A stretch of DNA of 44,658 nt. It comes from Bacteroidota bacterium. Its GTDB lineage: Bacteria > Bacteroidota > Ignavibacteria > Ignavibacteriales > Melioribacteraceae. The notes under the pieces are model-generated. The model was not told the origin of the DNA, ran no database searches, and was given only the letters and a program-made list of their open reading frames with translations. Position numbers and translations under genes: made by a program. This document shows positions 18,188 through 27,132 of this stretch, piece by piece. The stretch covers positions 1-44,658 of the forward strand of contig JAJYXU010000002.1 of the NCBI GenBank assembly GCA_021801605.1, read 5' to 3'. Each line of letters starts with the position of its first letter. The first letter of the stretch is position 1.

Positions 18188-18481
18188 ATGTCTGTTACAC
18201 GTAAGGAAGTAGAATATATAGCACAATTAGCACGGCTCAGATTCAAAGATGAAGAGCTGGAAAACTTCACTTCCCAGTTAAATGAAATTTTGAGTTACGT
18301 GGATAAATTAAACGAGCTCGATACGGAAAATGTTGAACCGTTATCACATCCGGTGGAAGAGTTTAATAAATTCCGTGATGATGAACTCAAACCTTCAATA
18401 GAAAGGGAAGAAGCATTAAAAAACGCTCCGGATAGAACGGATGAATTTTTCAAAGTACCCAAAGTAATTAATAAAGAATAA
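18188..18481 (+). CDS. gatC: Aspartyl/glutamyl-tRNA amidotransferase subunit C
   Basis: A 97-residue protein with the full GatC pattern: VTRKEVEYIAQLARLRF, a central LNEILSYVDKLNELDTENVEPLSHP segment and the ending RTDEFFKVPKVI. GatC stabilises the GatA-GatB complex that transamidates Glu-tRNA(Gln) or Asp-tRNA(Asn). gatA and gatB are not in this window, which is common for this phylum-level group. It sits between the VWA lipoprotein and kdsB genes and is probably co-transcribed with them. Confidence 0.95.
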   Translation: MSVTRKEVEYIAQLARLRFKDEELENFTSQLNEILSYVDKLNELDTENVEPLSHPVEEFNKFRDDELKPSIEREEALKNAPDRTDEFFKVPKVINKE

Positions 18482-18487
18482 TACCTG

Positions 18488-19264
18488 ATGATAATTGGAA
18501 TTATACCAGCACGATTTGCATCAACACGATTAATAGGGAAACCGCTTGCAGACATTTGCGGTAAACCGATGATTCAGCATACTTACAACAGTGCAAAAAA
18601 ATCTAAACTGCTGGATAAAGTTGTAATAGCTGTTGATGATGAAAAAGTTTTTCAAGTAGTAAAAAGTTTTGGTGCAGAGGCATTTATGACGCCGCAGAAT
18701 TGTGCAAGCGGATCCGACCGGATAGCGTTTGTAACAGAACAGATTCCAGATGCAACTATTGTTGTTAATATTCAAGGCGATGAACCTTTTATTAAAGGGA
18801 AGATGATTGATGAAGCAATCGAACCGCTTCTATTCGATAAAAAAGTGAATCTCTCAACTCTTGCCCGGAGAATTACAAATGTTGAGGAGATGAAATCTCC
18901 ATCGGTTGTGAAGGTTGTTTTCGATTATAAAAATTTTGCATTATACTTTTCGCGTTCGCCAATTCCTTTTGTACGGGAAGCAAAAACAAATCTTGCGCGT
19001 ATTCAAACGGCAGAAATTTATAAACACATCGGTTTATATGTCTACCGCCGTGATATTTTATTAAAATTTACCGGACTTAGACCGACTGATCTGGAGCAGA
19101 TTGAAAAATTAGAACAACTTCGTTTTCTTGAACACGGTTATAAAATGAAAATTGTATTAACCGAGTATGATAGTTTGTCTGTTGATACACCTAAAGATTT
19201 GGAACTTGCCCGGCGTTTCTACGATAAGCATTACAAACTGCAAGATAGAAGTTCAAGAAAGTAA
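18488..19264 (+). CDS. kdsB: CMP-Kdo synthetase
   Basis: A 258-residue 3-deoxy-manno-octulosonate cytidylyltransferase that activates Kdo with CTP for lipid A-core assembly. The nucleotide-binding start IIPARFASTRLIGKPLADICGKPMIQ-type sequence, VNIQGDEPFI near residue 95, YFSRSPIPF and the ending LEQIEKLEQLRFLEHGYKM plus SVDTPKDLELAR are diagnostic. Start ATG 18488 follows gatC by six bases. It completes the Kdo pathway together with kdsA, kdsC and kdsD further downstream. Confidence 0.96.
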   Translation: MIIGIIPARFASTRLIGKPLADICGKPMIQHTYNSAKKSKLLDKVVIAVDDEKVFQVVKSFGAEAFMTPQNCASGSDRIAFVTEQIPDATIVVNIQGDEPFIKGKMIDEAIEPLLFDKKVNLSTLARRITNVEEMKSPSVVKVVFDYKNFALYFSRSPIPFVREAKTNLARIQTAEIYKHIGLYVYRRDILLKFTGLRPTDLEQIEKLEQLRFLEHGYKMKIVLTEYDSLSVDTPKDLELARRFYDKHYKLQDRSSRK

Positions 19265-19339
19265 GATTGTTAAATTGTCTTTTCACTGCTGCAATGTTAT
19301 TTTTGAACAGAGGTTTTTAAAATTCTAAGGAGATAATGA

Positions 19340-19747
19340 ATGGAACGAAAGATTAGGGTGCTGGTAGCTAAAGCAGGATTAGATGGACACGATAGGGGCG
19401 CAAAAGTAGTTGCTGCAGCTCTGCGCGATGCAGGCATGGAAGTAATTTACACCGGACTTCGCCAAACACCCGAGATGATTGTTGAAGCGGCTATTCAAGA
19501 AGATGTTGATGCTATTGGAATTAGTATTCTTTCCGGTGCGCATATGACTCTCTTTCCGAGAATATTGAATCTGTTGAAAGATAAAGAAGTTTATGATATT
19601 CTTCTCTTCGGCGGCGGTATAATTCCAAAAGAAGATTTGACGAAATTAAAAGATCTTGGAGTAGGCGAATTATTTACACCGGGTACCTCAACACAAGACA
19701 TAATTAAATTTTTAAAAAAGTGGACAGAAAATCATCCGCGGAATTAA
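19340..19747 (+). CDS. Stand-alone cobalamin-binding protein (methylmalonyl-CoA mutase C-terminal type)
   Basis: A 135-residue B12-binding domain equivalent to the C-terminal part of methylmalonyl-CoA mutase. It has the base-off cobalamin motif AGLDGHDRG (DxHxxG with the lower-ligand His), the central SILSGAH segment and the GGGIIP loop. A strong AAGGAG site precedes ATG 19340. The catalytic mutase subunit is not in the window, so it must be encoded elsewhere if this acts as the small subunit of a split mutase. A role in another acyl-CoA mutase cannot be excluded. Confidence 0.9.
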   Translation: MERKIRVLVAKAGLDGHDRGAKVVAAALRDAGMEVIYTGLRQTPEMIVEAAIQEDVDAIGISILSGAHMTLFPRILNLLKDKEVYDILLFGGGIIPKEDLTKLKDLGVGELFTPGTSTQDIIKFLKKWTENHPRN

Positions 19748-19767
19748 TTGAAAAATCATTTTTTTGA

Positions 19768-19886
19768 GGGGTTGTCTCAAAAGAATCTAAAGTCATTTCG
19801 AGCGAAGTCGAGAAATGGACTTACATGCTCTAATCATACTTCGACTCCGCTCCATTAGACTTGAAAAATACTTTTGAGACAACCCC
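19768..19886. repeat. 119-bp element with 16-bp terminal inverted repeats
   Basis: GGGGTTGTCTCAAAAG (19768-19783) and CTTTTGAGACAACCCC (19871-19886) are perfect inverted repeats, followed by a T-rich run. Inside are CATTTCGAGCGAAGTCGAG and ACTTCGACTCCGCTC, themselves partly palindromic. There is no coding frame, so this is a MITE-like or dispersed palindromic unit. It may also act as a bidirectional terminator between the B12-binding gene and the acyltransferase gene. Confidence 0.75.
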
Positions 19887-19974
19887 TTTTTGTTTTAGTC
19901 ATATTCATTTCTACCGTTTTTTAAGTGGTATTCTTTATTTATTTTTATAACCAGATTAATTAGAAGATTTTTTT

Positions 19975-21078
19975 ATGTCATCAAATCCTAAAAAACGCAT
20001 TATCTTTTTAGATCTAATGCGAGCTTTGGCAGTTTTACTGATGGTTCAGGGACACACTATTGATACTTTCCTTGGCGATCAGTTCAGATCGTTTGATTCA
20101 CCGCTTTTCAATATTTGGTTTACTATACGCGGATTTACTGCACCGATTTTTATGTTTACATCAGGTGTTGCATTTACATATTTGATGAGATCGAACTCAC
20201 AGCCATTTTCTCAAAACCCGCGTGTACTCAAAGGATTTCACCGGTTTATTATTTTGGTTTTAATCGGCTACCTGCTTCGGTTTCCTACTCCTCGTATGTT
20301 CGATTTCAGTGAGGTTACAAAAGCGCAATGGCTAGTCTTTTTTACCGTAGATGCTTTACAATTAATCGGATTTGGTTTGTTATTTATTCTGTTTCTTTCT
20401 TTTGTTGCAGAAAAATATAAAGCAAGCGACTATTTAGTTTTTTCTTTCGGCGCGTTATTCTTTTTTTTCATGTTCCTCATAACAGAAAAAATTAATTGGG
20501 CAAATTTTTTGCCTATTCCTTTTGCCGCTTATTTTTATCACGGTACCGGTTCATTCTTTCCCCTCTTTCCTTGGAGCGGTTACGTTATTAGCGGAGGAAT
20601 ACTCGGAAGCTATCTTGCAAAAAATCCAATGGCGGTTAACACTAAAAAATTCAGTTACAATTTATTCGGCTTGAGTTTAATCGCTTTGCTTATTTGCTTT
20701 TTCATCAATCAAATTGAAAACTATTTCTACGGACAAAAAATTTTTTGGACTGATAACTCAGCTCTAATTTTTTATCGGCTCGGCGTGATTCTTATGCTTA
20801 ACAGTATAATGTCTTACATTGCACTCAGACTTAAAACTATACCCGAAATTATTCAGCAAGTAGGAAAGAATACCCTTCTCATCTATGTTGTTCACATTAT
20901 TATTCTCTATGGAAGCGCCTGGATTCCCGGTTTTGCAATGTTCTATCCCAAAACCTTGAATATTCCTCTCTCTATTCTTGCTGCAATTCTTCTTATTGTT
21001 ATTATGTTTGGAATGATATCTTTATTTGAACGATTGAAAAACTACCGCCGCAAAAAAATTGTGTCGGTCAAGATTTAA
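19975..21078 (+). CDS. Membrane acyltransferase, DUF1624/heparan-glucosaminide N-acetyltransferase-like
   Basis: A 367-residue polytopic membrane protein with about ten hydrophobic helices. The N-terminus RIIFLDLMRALAVLLMVQGHTID contains the conserved D-x-x-R-a and late H of the acyltransferase 3/DUF1624 group, and FTSGVAFTYLM and PLFPWSGYVISGGILG match the same family. Such proteins transfer acyl groups to extracytoplasmic sugars. It stands alone between a repeat element and ruvB, near the Kdo/LPS genes, so modification of a surface glycan is plausible but unproven. Confidence 0.7.
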   Translation: MSSNPKKRIIFLDLMRALAVLLMVQGHTIDTFLGDQFRSFDSPLFNIWFTIRGFTAPIFMFTSGVAFTYLMRSNSQPFSQNPRVLKGFHRFIILVLIGYLLRFPTPRMFDFSEVTKAQWLVFFTVDALQLIGFGLLFILFLSFVAEKYKASDYLVFSFGALFFFFMFLITEKINWANFLPIPFAAYFYHGTGSFFPLFPWSGYVISGGILGSYLAKNPMAVNTKKFSYNLFGLSLIALLICFFINQIENYFYGQKIFWTDNSALIFYRLGVILMLNSIMSYIALRLKTIPEIIQQVGKNTLLIYVVHIIILYGSAWIPGFAMFYPKTLNIPLSILAAILLIVIMFGMISLFERLKNYRRKKIVSVKI

Positions 21079-21095
21079 TTTTATCGGAGAAATGA

Positions 21096-22127
21096 GTGAA
21101 AAGAAAATCGGAGAATCTTAATCCTATAATTATCGAGGAAGAAAAAAAAATTGAGCACTCTCTCCGTCCACAAAAATTTAATGAGTTCACCGGTCAATCA
21201 AAAATAACCGATAATCTAAAAGTTTTTATTGGCGCCGCAAAAATTAGAAACGAAGGGCTCGATCACGTTCTTCTTACCGGACCTCCGGGACTTGGCAAAA
21301 CCACACTCGCTCATATCATAGCAAATGAACTTGGTGTTAAAATTAAAATTTCATCGGGACCTGTTTTAGAAAAACCAGGCGACCTTGCAGGTATTTTAAC
21401 AAATCTTGAAGAAAAATCTGTTCTCTTTATTGATGAAATTCACCGCTTGAGTCCGGTTGTGGAAGAATATCTTTATTCAGCAATGGAAGATTACAAACTT
21501 GATATCATGATTGATAGCGGACCCAATGCACGTTCTGTTCAGATTAAACTGCCTCATTATACATTAATTGGCGCCACTACACGCGCCGGTTTATTAACTG
21601 CGCCGTTACGCGACCGCTTTGGAATTAAATCCCGTCTCGATTATTATGAAAGCGATCTAATTAAAAAAATAATTCACCGCTCTGCAGATCTTCTCAACAT
21701 CAAGCTTGATGAAGACGCCGCAAATGAATTAGCAAAACGTTCACGCGGTACACCCAGAATTGCAAACCGTTTGTTACGACGAACTCGCGATTTTGCAGAT
21801 TACGAAATGAAAAAAATAATTGATATTACCATTGCAAAAAAAGCGCTCAATTCTCTCGAGGTTGATGAATTCGGTCTTGATGAAATGGATAAGGAAATAA
21901 TTCTTACCATCATTGAAAAATTTAACGGCGGACCGGTTGGATTGAATACCGTTTCTGTTGCGGTGAATGAAGATCCGGGAACAATAGAGGAAGTTTATGA
22001 ACCGTTTCTAATTCAGCAAGGATTTATACAAAGAACTCCTCGCGGTAGAGAAGCTACCGATCTTGCTTATATTCGTTTCAATAAAAAACGTGGAACTCAA
22101 AGATCTCAAGAAAATCTTTTTGAATAA
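21096..22127 (+). CDS. ruvB: Holliday junction branch-migration ATPase RuvB
   Basis: A 343-residue AAA+ motor that drives RuvA-bound Holliday junction migration. The N-terminal [12 protein letters not shown], Walker [12 protein letters not shown], Walker [10 protein letters not shown], sensor 1 [20 protein letters not shown] and the arginine-rich [17 protein letters not shown] are intact, and the winged-helix end shows [13 protein letters not shown]. The start is GTG 21096 with GGAG six bases upstream. ruvA and ruvC are not nearby. Confidence 0.97.
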   Translation: MKRKSENLNPIIIEEEKKIEHSLRPQKFNEFTGQSKITDNLKVFIGAAKIRNEGLDHVLLTGPPGLGKTTLAHIIANELGVKIKISSGPVLEKPGDLAGILTNLEEKSVLFIDEIHRLSPVVEEYLYSAMEDYKLDIMIDSGPNARSVQIKLPHYTLIGATTRAGLLTAPLRDRFGIKSRLDYYESDLIKKIIHRSADLLNIKLDEDAANELAKRSRGTPRIANRLLRRTRDFADYEMKKIIDITIAKKALNSLEVDEFGLDEMDKEIILTIIEKFNGGPVGLNTVSVAVNEDPGTIEEVYEPFLIQQGFIQRTPRGREATDLAYIRFNKKRGTQRSQENLFE

Positions 22128-22143
22128 ATAAACTGATACTACT

Positions 22144-22959
22144 ATGATTCATGTAAACAAAATTAAAATCGGCAGCAACTCTCCATTTGTCTTGATCGCC
22201 GGTCCTTGCGTAATCGAAAACGAAAAAATCACGATGCATACAGCCGAAGAAATAAAAAAAATTACCGGCGACTTAAATATTCCATTCGTTTTCAAATCCA
22301 GTTATAAAAAAGCAAACCGAACAAATATTAACTCTTTCAGCGGAATTCATTTTGAGAAGGCACTTAAAATTTTACAAAAAGTTAAGAAAGAATTTTCCGT
22401 TCCAATATTGACCGACATTCATAATGAGAAGGAAATCGAAGCAGTTTCTCAAATTGCCGATGTATTACAGATACCTGCATTTCTTTGCAGACAAACCGAT
22501 TTATTATTAGCTGCGGCAAGAACCGGAAAGGTAATTAATGTTAAGAAAGGTCAGTTCCTTGCACCCGAGGATATGAAACACATTATTCAAAAAATTGAGT
22601 CGGTGAAAAACAAAAAAATTCTTCTGACGGAACGCGGCACTACATTCGGCTATCATAATCTTGTTGTTGATATGCGCTCTCTCGAAATTATGAAAGGGCT
22701 GGGTTACCCTGTAATTATGGACGCAACGCACGCTGTTCAATTACCCAGCGATACTAATGTATCCGGCGGAGAATCCCAGTTCATTCCAACTTTAGCAAGA
22801 GCTGCCGCTGCTGTTGGAATAGACGGACTGTTTCTTGAAGTTCATCCCGATCCTTCAAAAGCATTGAGTGATGCCGAAAGTCAGTTGCCTCTTCATTCAC
22901 TTAAAAAACTATTAGTAATGATTAAACAGATTGATGAATTAGTTAAAAATGAAAAGTGA
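22144..22959 (+). CDS. kdsA: Kdo-8-phosphate synthase
   Basis: A 271-residue enzyme that condenses phosphoenolpyruvate with arabinose 5-phosphate to Kdo-8-phosphate. Diagnostic segments are IAGPCVIEN, FKSSYKKANRTN, VPILTDIHNE, QIPAFLCRQTDLL, VKKGQFLAPEDM, ERGTTFGYHNLVVDMRSL and LEVHPDPSKALSD. The Cys in AGPCVIE is the residue that accompanies metal-dependent KdsA forms. The 3' end overlaps kdsC by 11 bases, giving a compact kdsA-kdsC pair. Confidence 0.97.
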   Translation: MIHVNKIKIGSNSPFVLIAGPCVIENEKITMHTAEEIKKITGDLNIPFVFKSSYKKANRTNINSFSGIHFEKALKILQKVKKEFSVPILTDIHNEKEIEAVSQIADVLQIPAFLCRQTDLLLAAARTGKVINVKKGQFLAPEDMKHIIQKIESVKNKKILLTERGTTFGYHNLVVDMRSLEIMKGLGYPVIMDATHAVQLPSDTNVSGGESQFIPTLARAAAAVGIDGLFLEVHPDPSKALSDAESQLPLHSLKKLLVMIKQIDELVKNEK

Positions 22960-23446
22960 GCTGCTGAATAAATTCCGAGAAGTCAAGATTTTCCTTTTCG
23001 ATCTTGAAGGCGTTCTTCTGAATGACGGTGAATCAACAGAAAAATGTATAGACTCTGTTGCAAAGATCTGCAATGATTTTAAGCAACTTGGAGTTATGTT
23101 CGGAATTGTTACAGCTAGAACCGATGATAAGTTGATTAAAAAATTAAAATCATTTGAAAATTGTCATGTTCTGAACGGTTCTTTGGCTAAAGTATCTATG
23201 ACAAATGAGTTTTTACTCTCCAACTCTATTGATTATCAAAATGTTTTTTATATGGGGGATGGCATATTAGATATTCCTCTTTTACAAAAGTGCGGTTTAT
23301 CTTGCGCACCGAAAAGTGCGAGAAGGGAAGTTAAAAGAGCTGTTTCATTTAGCACAAATGCCGATAACTGTGAAGAATTGTTGAAAGAAATATTTAGTTA
23401 CTATAAAAAATCAAAGGAGTCAGCAAGCCGTGCAACAAAATATTAG
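22949..23446 (+). CDS. kdsC: KdsC-like HAD phosphatase (divergent)
   Basis: A 165-residue HAD-family protein placed directly after kdsA, so most likely Kdo-8-phosphate phosphatase. Motif I reads FLFDLEGVLLND, with the nucleophile Asp18 but Glu20 where HAD phosphatases normally have the second Asp acting as acid/base. Motif II is GIVTART and motif IV is YMGDGILDIPLL, which keeps the metal-binding Asp residues. Length and the final GLSCAPKSARREVKRA resemble the KdsC group. The assignment rests on context as much as on sequence. Confidence 0.75.
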   Translation: MKSELLNKFREVKIFLFDLEGVLLNDGESTEKCIDSVAKICNDFKQLGVMFGIVTARTDDKLIKKLKSFENCHVLNGSLAKVSMTNEFLLSNSIDYQNVFYMGDGILDIPLLQKCGLSCAPKSARREVKRAVSFSTNADNCEELLKEIFSYYKKSKESASRATKY

Positions 23447-24140
23447 CGAAAAATTTCCACGAGAGCTTAGCCCAAGAGAAAAAAATTGGCTGTTTGCTGC
23501 CCTGCCTGAAAATAAATTGGGCTACAAACAATACCGCGACATAATTGAAAATCTTCTCGTAATTGGTTACGGCAGATTTGGCGAAGGAAACTTAATACTT
23601 GGCGAAAAAGATGATAAGATTGATCTTGATATTTCATCTTCTCCAATTCTTGCGGTTGCGAACATTACATTTGATGTCGGTAAAGTTTATGTTACAATTC
23701 ACGAAGAACTTGAAGGACAAATCGAAGTAGATATTAAAGTAACAGCAGGCGAAAATATTCCGGATGATTTAACACAGGCAAAAGTATGGACTTATTCCAA
23801 TTGGTTGCCCGGCGATAAAGCGCCGTTTGATAAATCATATGTTCGCGAAGTCAAATTGATCAAGAATGAAATTATTTTAGTTATTGCCCCGGTGCATAAA
23901 AAAGTATGGGTTTACAATGCTAAAAGTGGAATTAACCACTTTGTGCCGGTTACAAATTATTATAATGAGATGATGATCCTTCTTAATATCAAAGATCCGG
24001 ATAAAGCATTGAACCCCGGCAGATTGTTTACAAACCTTGATGAATTTACAGATCAACAATTGGTTCAAGGATTTTTGGCTTACAATAAATACTGGCAGCG
24101 TATTGAATTGGATTATAGTTATTTTCAAAAAGAAGTATGA
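23430..24140 (+). CDS. Conserved-looking protein of unknown function in the Kdo cluster
   Basis: I do not recognise this 236-residue protein. It has no signal peptide or transmembrane helix. The N-terminus (FPRELSPREKNWLFAALPENKLGYKQYRD) is helical, the centre is beta-rich and acidic, and aromatic residues are frequent near the end (LAYNKYWQRIELDYSYF). The GTG start lies inside the kdsC end with AAAGGAG upstream, and kdsD follows after 63 bases, so it should be translated together with the Kdo genes. The reading frame is full length with good codon use, hence a real gene. Confidence 0.75.
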   Translation: MQQNISEKFPRELSPREKNWLFAALPENKLGYKQYRDIIENLLVIGYGRFGEGNLILGEKDDKIDLDISSSPILAVANITFDVGKVYVTIHEELEGQIEVDIKVTAGENIPDDLTQAKVWTYSNWLPGDKAPFDKSYVREVKLIKNEIILVIAPVHKKVWVYNAKSGINHFVPVTNYYNEMMILLNIKDPDKALNPGRLFTNLDEFTDQQLVQGFLAYNKYWQRIELDYSYFQKEV

Positions 24141-24141
24141 T

Positions 24142-24161
24142 CTAAAAAAATCATTTTTTAG
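24142..24161. terminator. Short A/T hairpin between the unknown gene and kdsD
   Basis: CTAAAAAA and TTTTTTAG pair around the loop ATCA just after the stop at 24140. The stem is weak, so attenuation rather than full termination is all that can be suggested. Confidence 0.3.
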
Positions 24162-24203
24162 TTTCTTCTCACAGGGAAGAATCACAAAAAAATAGAGGAA
24201 GCA

Positions 24204-25181
24204 GTGACCGAAGAAGAAATTATTTCTAAAGGCAAAGAGGTTGTAAGAATTGAAGCTAAAGCTGTTCTGGATTTGGTAAACAGTATTGATGATAATTTTG
24301 CTAAAGCTGTTCAAAAAATTTATGATGCGAAAGGAAGAATTGTTCTTACGGGCATTGGTAAATCCGGAATAATTGCCCGCAAGATTGTTGCAACATTGAA
24401 CTCCACAGGCACTGCCGCAATTTATATGCATCCTACAGACGCTTTACATGGCGATCTTGGCATGGTGAGGAATGATGACATTGTAATTTTTATTTCAAAG
24501 AGCGGACATACAGAAGAATTACATCAGCTAATCCCGATGTTAAGACGAATCAATGTTACAATTATTGGTATGCTCGGAGAAATTAATTCTAAACTTTCAA
24601 AAGATTGCGATATTGTTCTTAATGTGAGCGTTAAAGAAGAAGCCTGTCCTTACGACCTTGCCCCGACTGCATCAACTACATCATCTCTTGCAATGGGGGA
24701 TGCTCTGGCAATTACACTTTTAGAGATGCGCGGTTTTACTGCCGAAGATTTTGCGCTTCTTCATCCCGGCGGCAGTTTGGGCAAACGCCTTTCACTAAAA
24801 ATTTCTGAGATCATGATAAAGGGAAAGGATGTTCCTGTTGTAGTTGAAGGAACATCCATTAAGGATACAATATTGGAAATTACCTCCAAGCGACTTGGAA
24901 CCACGTGTGTCGTGGATGAGAAGGGAATCTTGACGGGGGTAATTACAGATGGCGATTTGCGCAGACTTTTGGAAAAGACGCTCGATATCAAAAATTTAAC
25001 TGCTGTTGATCTGATGACTAAGAACCCCAAAACAATCAGCAAAGAATTTTTAGCATCGTTTGCAATTCAACAAATGGAAAAATTTAATATCACTTCATTA
25101 ATTGTGGCGGATAAAAGCAACAAACCGGAAGGAATCGTTCATTTGCATGATTTAGTGAAGCTTGGTTTGCAATCAAGATGA
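24204..25181 (+). CDS. kdsD: Arabinose-5-phosphate isomerase
   Basis: A 325-residue KpsF/GutQ/KdsD-type isomerase that turns ribulose 5-phosphate into arabinose 5-phosphate for KdsA. An N-terminal SIS domain carries GKSGIIARKIVATLNSTGT, HGDLGM and PTASTTSSLAMGDALAI; two C-terminal CBS domains follow (around residues 205-320). GTG 24204 has GAGGAAG upstream. It overlaps lptC by four bases, which links sugar supply to the LPS export genes. Confidence 0.95.
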   Translation: MTEEEIISKGKEVVRIEAKAVLDLVNSIDDNFAKAVQKIYDAKGRIVLTGIGKSGIIARKIVATLNSTGTAAIYMHPTDALHGDLGMVRNDDIVIFISKSGHTEELHQLIPMLRRINVTIIGMLGEINSKLSKDCDIVLNVSVKEEACPYDLAPTASTTSSLAMGDALAITLLEMRGFTAEDFALLHPGGSLGKRLSLKISEIMIKGKDVPVVVEGTSIKDTILEITSKRLGTTCVVDEKGILTGVITDGDLRRLLEKTLDIKNLTAVDLMTKNPKTISKEFLASFAIQQMEKFNITSLIVADKSNKPEGIVHLHDLVKLGLQSR

Positions 25182-25720
25182 AAAAATATTTTTTTTCTCT
25201 CATTGTTTTAGCATTTCTACTTTCTTGTTCCAAAGAAAAAATTCAGCCGCAGATAGAGAAGTCTATTACACAAGGAGAAATTCCCTCAAATGAAAGCTGG
25301 AACTCAAAAATGATATTTTCAGACGAGGGGAAAATAAAAGCAGTTCTATATTCAAATCATATTAAAATGTTTGATCAACAAAAGATCACACTGCTCGATG
25401 GCGTTAAAATTCATTTTTATAATAAAGAACAAAAAAACACTTCATGGTTAAGCTCGATTCGCGGTAAAGTTAATGATTTGACAAAGGATATGTATGCAAT
25501 TGACAGCGTAGTAGCATTGAATGACAGCGGCACTGTATTGAAAACCAGCGAATTGATGTGGCGTAACAGCGATCAGAAAATTATTACCGATAAATTTGTT
25601 ACCATCACTTCGCCTAAAGAAATTATTCAAGGATTCGGTCTGGAATCGGATCAACATCTGGAAAATTACAAAATCTTTAACGTTACATACTCCAAAAATA
25701 GAACAGGCGACGTGAAATGA
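25178..25720 (+). CDS. lptC: LptC-like LPS export protein
   Basis: A 180-residue protein with an N-terminal signal that ends in LLSCSK (Cys17), so it may be a lipoprotein rather than the membrane-anchored form of E. coli. The body is a beta-jellyroll-like pattern (WNSKMIFSDEGKIKAVLYSNHIKMFD, LLDGVKIHFYN, VVALNDSGTVLKTSELMW, VTITSPKEIIQGFGLESD) typical of LptC/YrbK. It hands LPS from the inner-membrane transporter to LptA. The stop overlaps the next start as ATGATG. Confidence 0.85.
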   Translation: MKKYFFSLIVLAFLLSCSKEKIQPQIEKSITQGEIPSNESWNSKMIFSDEGKIKAVLYSNHIKMFDQQKITLLDGVKIHFYNKEQKNTSWLSSIRGKVNDLTKDMYAIDSVVALNDSGTVLKTSELMWRNSDQKIITDKFVTITSPKEIIQGFGLESDQHLENYKIFNVTYSKNRTGDVK

Positions 25721-27132
25721 TGCAGCGCTTTATTATAATATTTCTTTTTGTCTCGGCGATAATCATTTGTGCGCAATCATCTGAACCGCTTCAAATCAAA
25801 GGCGCTTCCTTTTCCGGTCGTGTTGTAAATGGCGAGACCATCCAAGAGTTTGAAGGAAACGTTGTTATAACACAAGGCGCTGTTAGAATTACTTGCAATA
25901 AAGCTATTCAGTTTGTTGCACGTAACGAGGCTGAGTTAATTGGAAACGTTGTTGTAACTCAAGACAGCATCATCATAAAAACAGATCACGGTTTTTATGA
26001 CGGCAATAAAAAAATTGCATTCTCGAAAGTCGGTATAGCTTTAACAGATGGACATGTTCAGCTCGAATCAAAAAACGGATATTACTATTTCGATGAAAAG
26101 CATTCTTACTTTTATGAGGATGTAAGACTGCACGATGCTCTTTCTAACATGAGCTCTGATCACCTTAATTATTTCGATGATAACGACAAAGCAGTTGCTG
26201 TGGGCAATGTTCAGGTGAGCGATACCTCATCAACAGTTTTTGCCGATAGCTTAATTCATTTTCGGAATACAGATGAGACATTTGCATTTAAGAATATCAG
26301 AATTTACACTCCATCAAATCGGTTGGCAATATTCGGTAATAAACTTGAAGACTTTGGTAAAAAGAATTATTCCAAAATCACAGATAACCCGTTCTTAGTC
26401 CGAATAGACACAACAGACAACGGACAGCTCGATACGCTTGTGATTTCTTCAAAGATAATGGAATCATTCGATGACAGCACAAAAAAACTTATTATAACTG
26501 ATTCGGTAAAAATTCTGCGAAAAGATTTTGCATCAGTAAATGGGAAAACAATTTATTATAAGAAGGGGGACCGTATTGAGACTTTCCGGAGAGAAACCGA
26601 TGCTTTGCCGCCTGTTATGTGGAATGAAGAAACACAAATGTCCGGAGATTCAATTAAATTATTTATGAAAGAAAACCGGTTAGAGATGATTAATATTAAC
26701 TCAAACGCCTCAATCATTACGGCTAACAAAGACTCGGTAAACAGATTTGATCAACTTTCGGGTAAAAATATTAAATTGTTTTTCAATAAAGACGGATTGG
26801 AAAGAACTGAAGTAGAAGGGAACGCATTAAGTATTTATTATATGTATGAAGAGAATGAACCGAACGGATTAATAAAATCGAGTTCTGAGCGGGCGAGAAT
26901 ATTATTCAAGAATAAAAATGTTTCTAATGTTAGGTTCTATGGAAAGCCGGTAACCGAATTTCATCCCGAAAATTTGATTATCGATAAGGAAAAAGATTTT
27001 ACTATTCCAACATTTAGAATATTTTCAAATAAACCGACAAAAGAAAATCTTCTTCTCAATAGAAGGGATATTCTTTCATACTTAATTAAGGATTTACAAT
27101 ATTATGCCGGAAAACCTAACACTAAGAAGTGA
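25717..27132 (+). CDS. lptA: LptA/OstA-family LPS transport protein
   Basis: A 471-residue exported protein with signal peptide ([17 protein letters not shown]) and an OstA-type N-terminal region ([34 protein letters not shown]). It is much longer than E. coli LptA (about 185 residues): repeated beta-strand units ([40 protein letters not shown]) continue almost to the end, giving an extended jellyroll-like bridge as in other Bacteroidota-group proteins. An LptD-like role is less likely without a barrel domain. It overlaps lptB by 29 bases. Confidence 0.85.
   Translation: MMQRFIIIFLFVSAIIICAQSSEPLQIKGASFSGRVVNGETIQEFEGNVVITQGAVRITCNKAIQFVARNEAELIGNVVVTQDSIIIKTDHGFYDGNKKIAFSKVGIALTDGHVQLESKNGYYYFDEKHSYFYEDVRLHDALSNMSSDHLNYFDDNDKAVAVGNVQVSDTSSTVFADSLIHFRNTDETFAFKNIRIYTPSNRLAIFGNKLEDFGKKNYSKITDNPFLVRIDTTDNGQLDTLVISSKIMESFDDSTKKLIITDSVKILRKDFASVNGKTIYYKKGDRIETFRRETDALPPVMWNEETQMSGDSIKLFMKENRLEMININSNASIITANKDSVNRFDQLSGKNIKLFFNKDGLERTEVEGNALSIYYMYEENEPNGLIKSSSERARILFKNKNVSNVRFYGKPVTEFHPENLIIDKEKDFTIPTFRIFSNKPTKENLLLNRRDILSYLIKDLQYYAGKPNTKK

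Noticed and set aside
19768-19886. Considered as an insertion sequence
   Set aside because: It is only 119 bases with no coding capacity; called a small inverted-repeat element instead.
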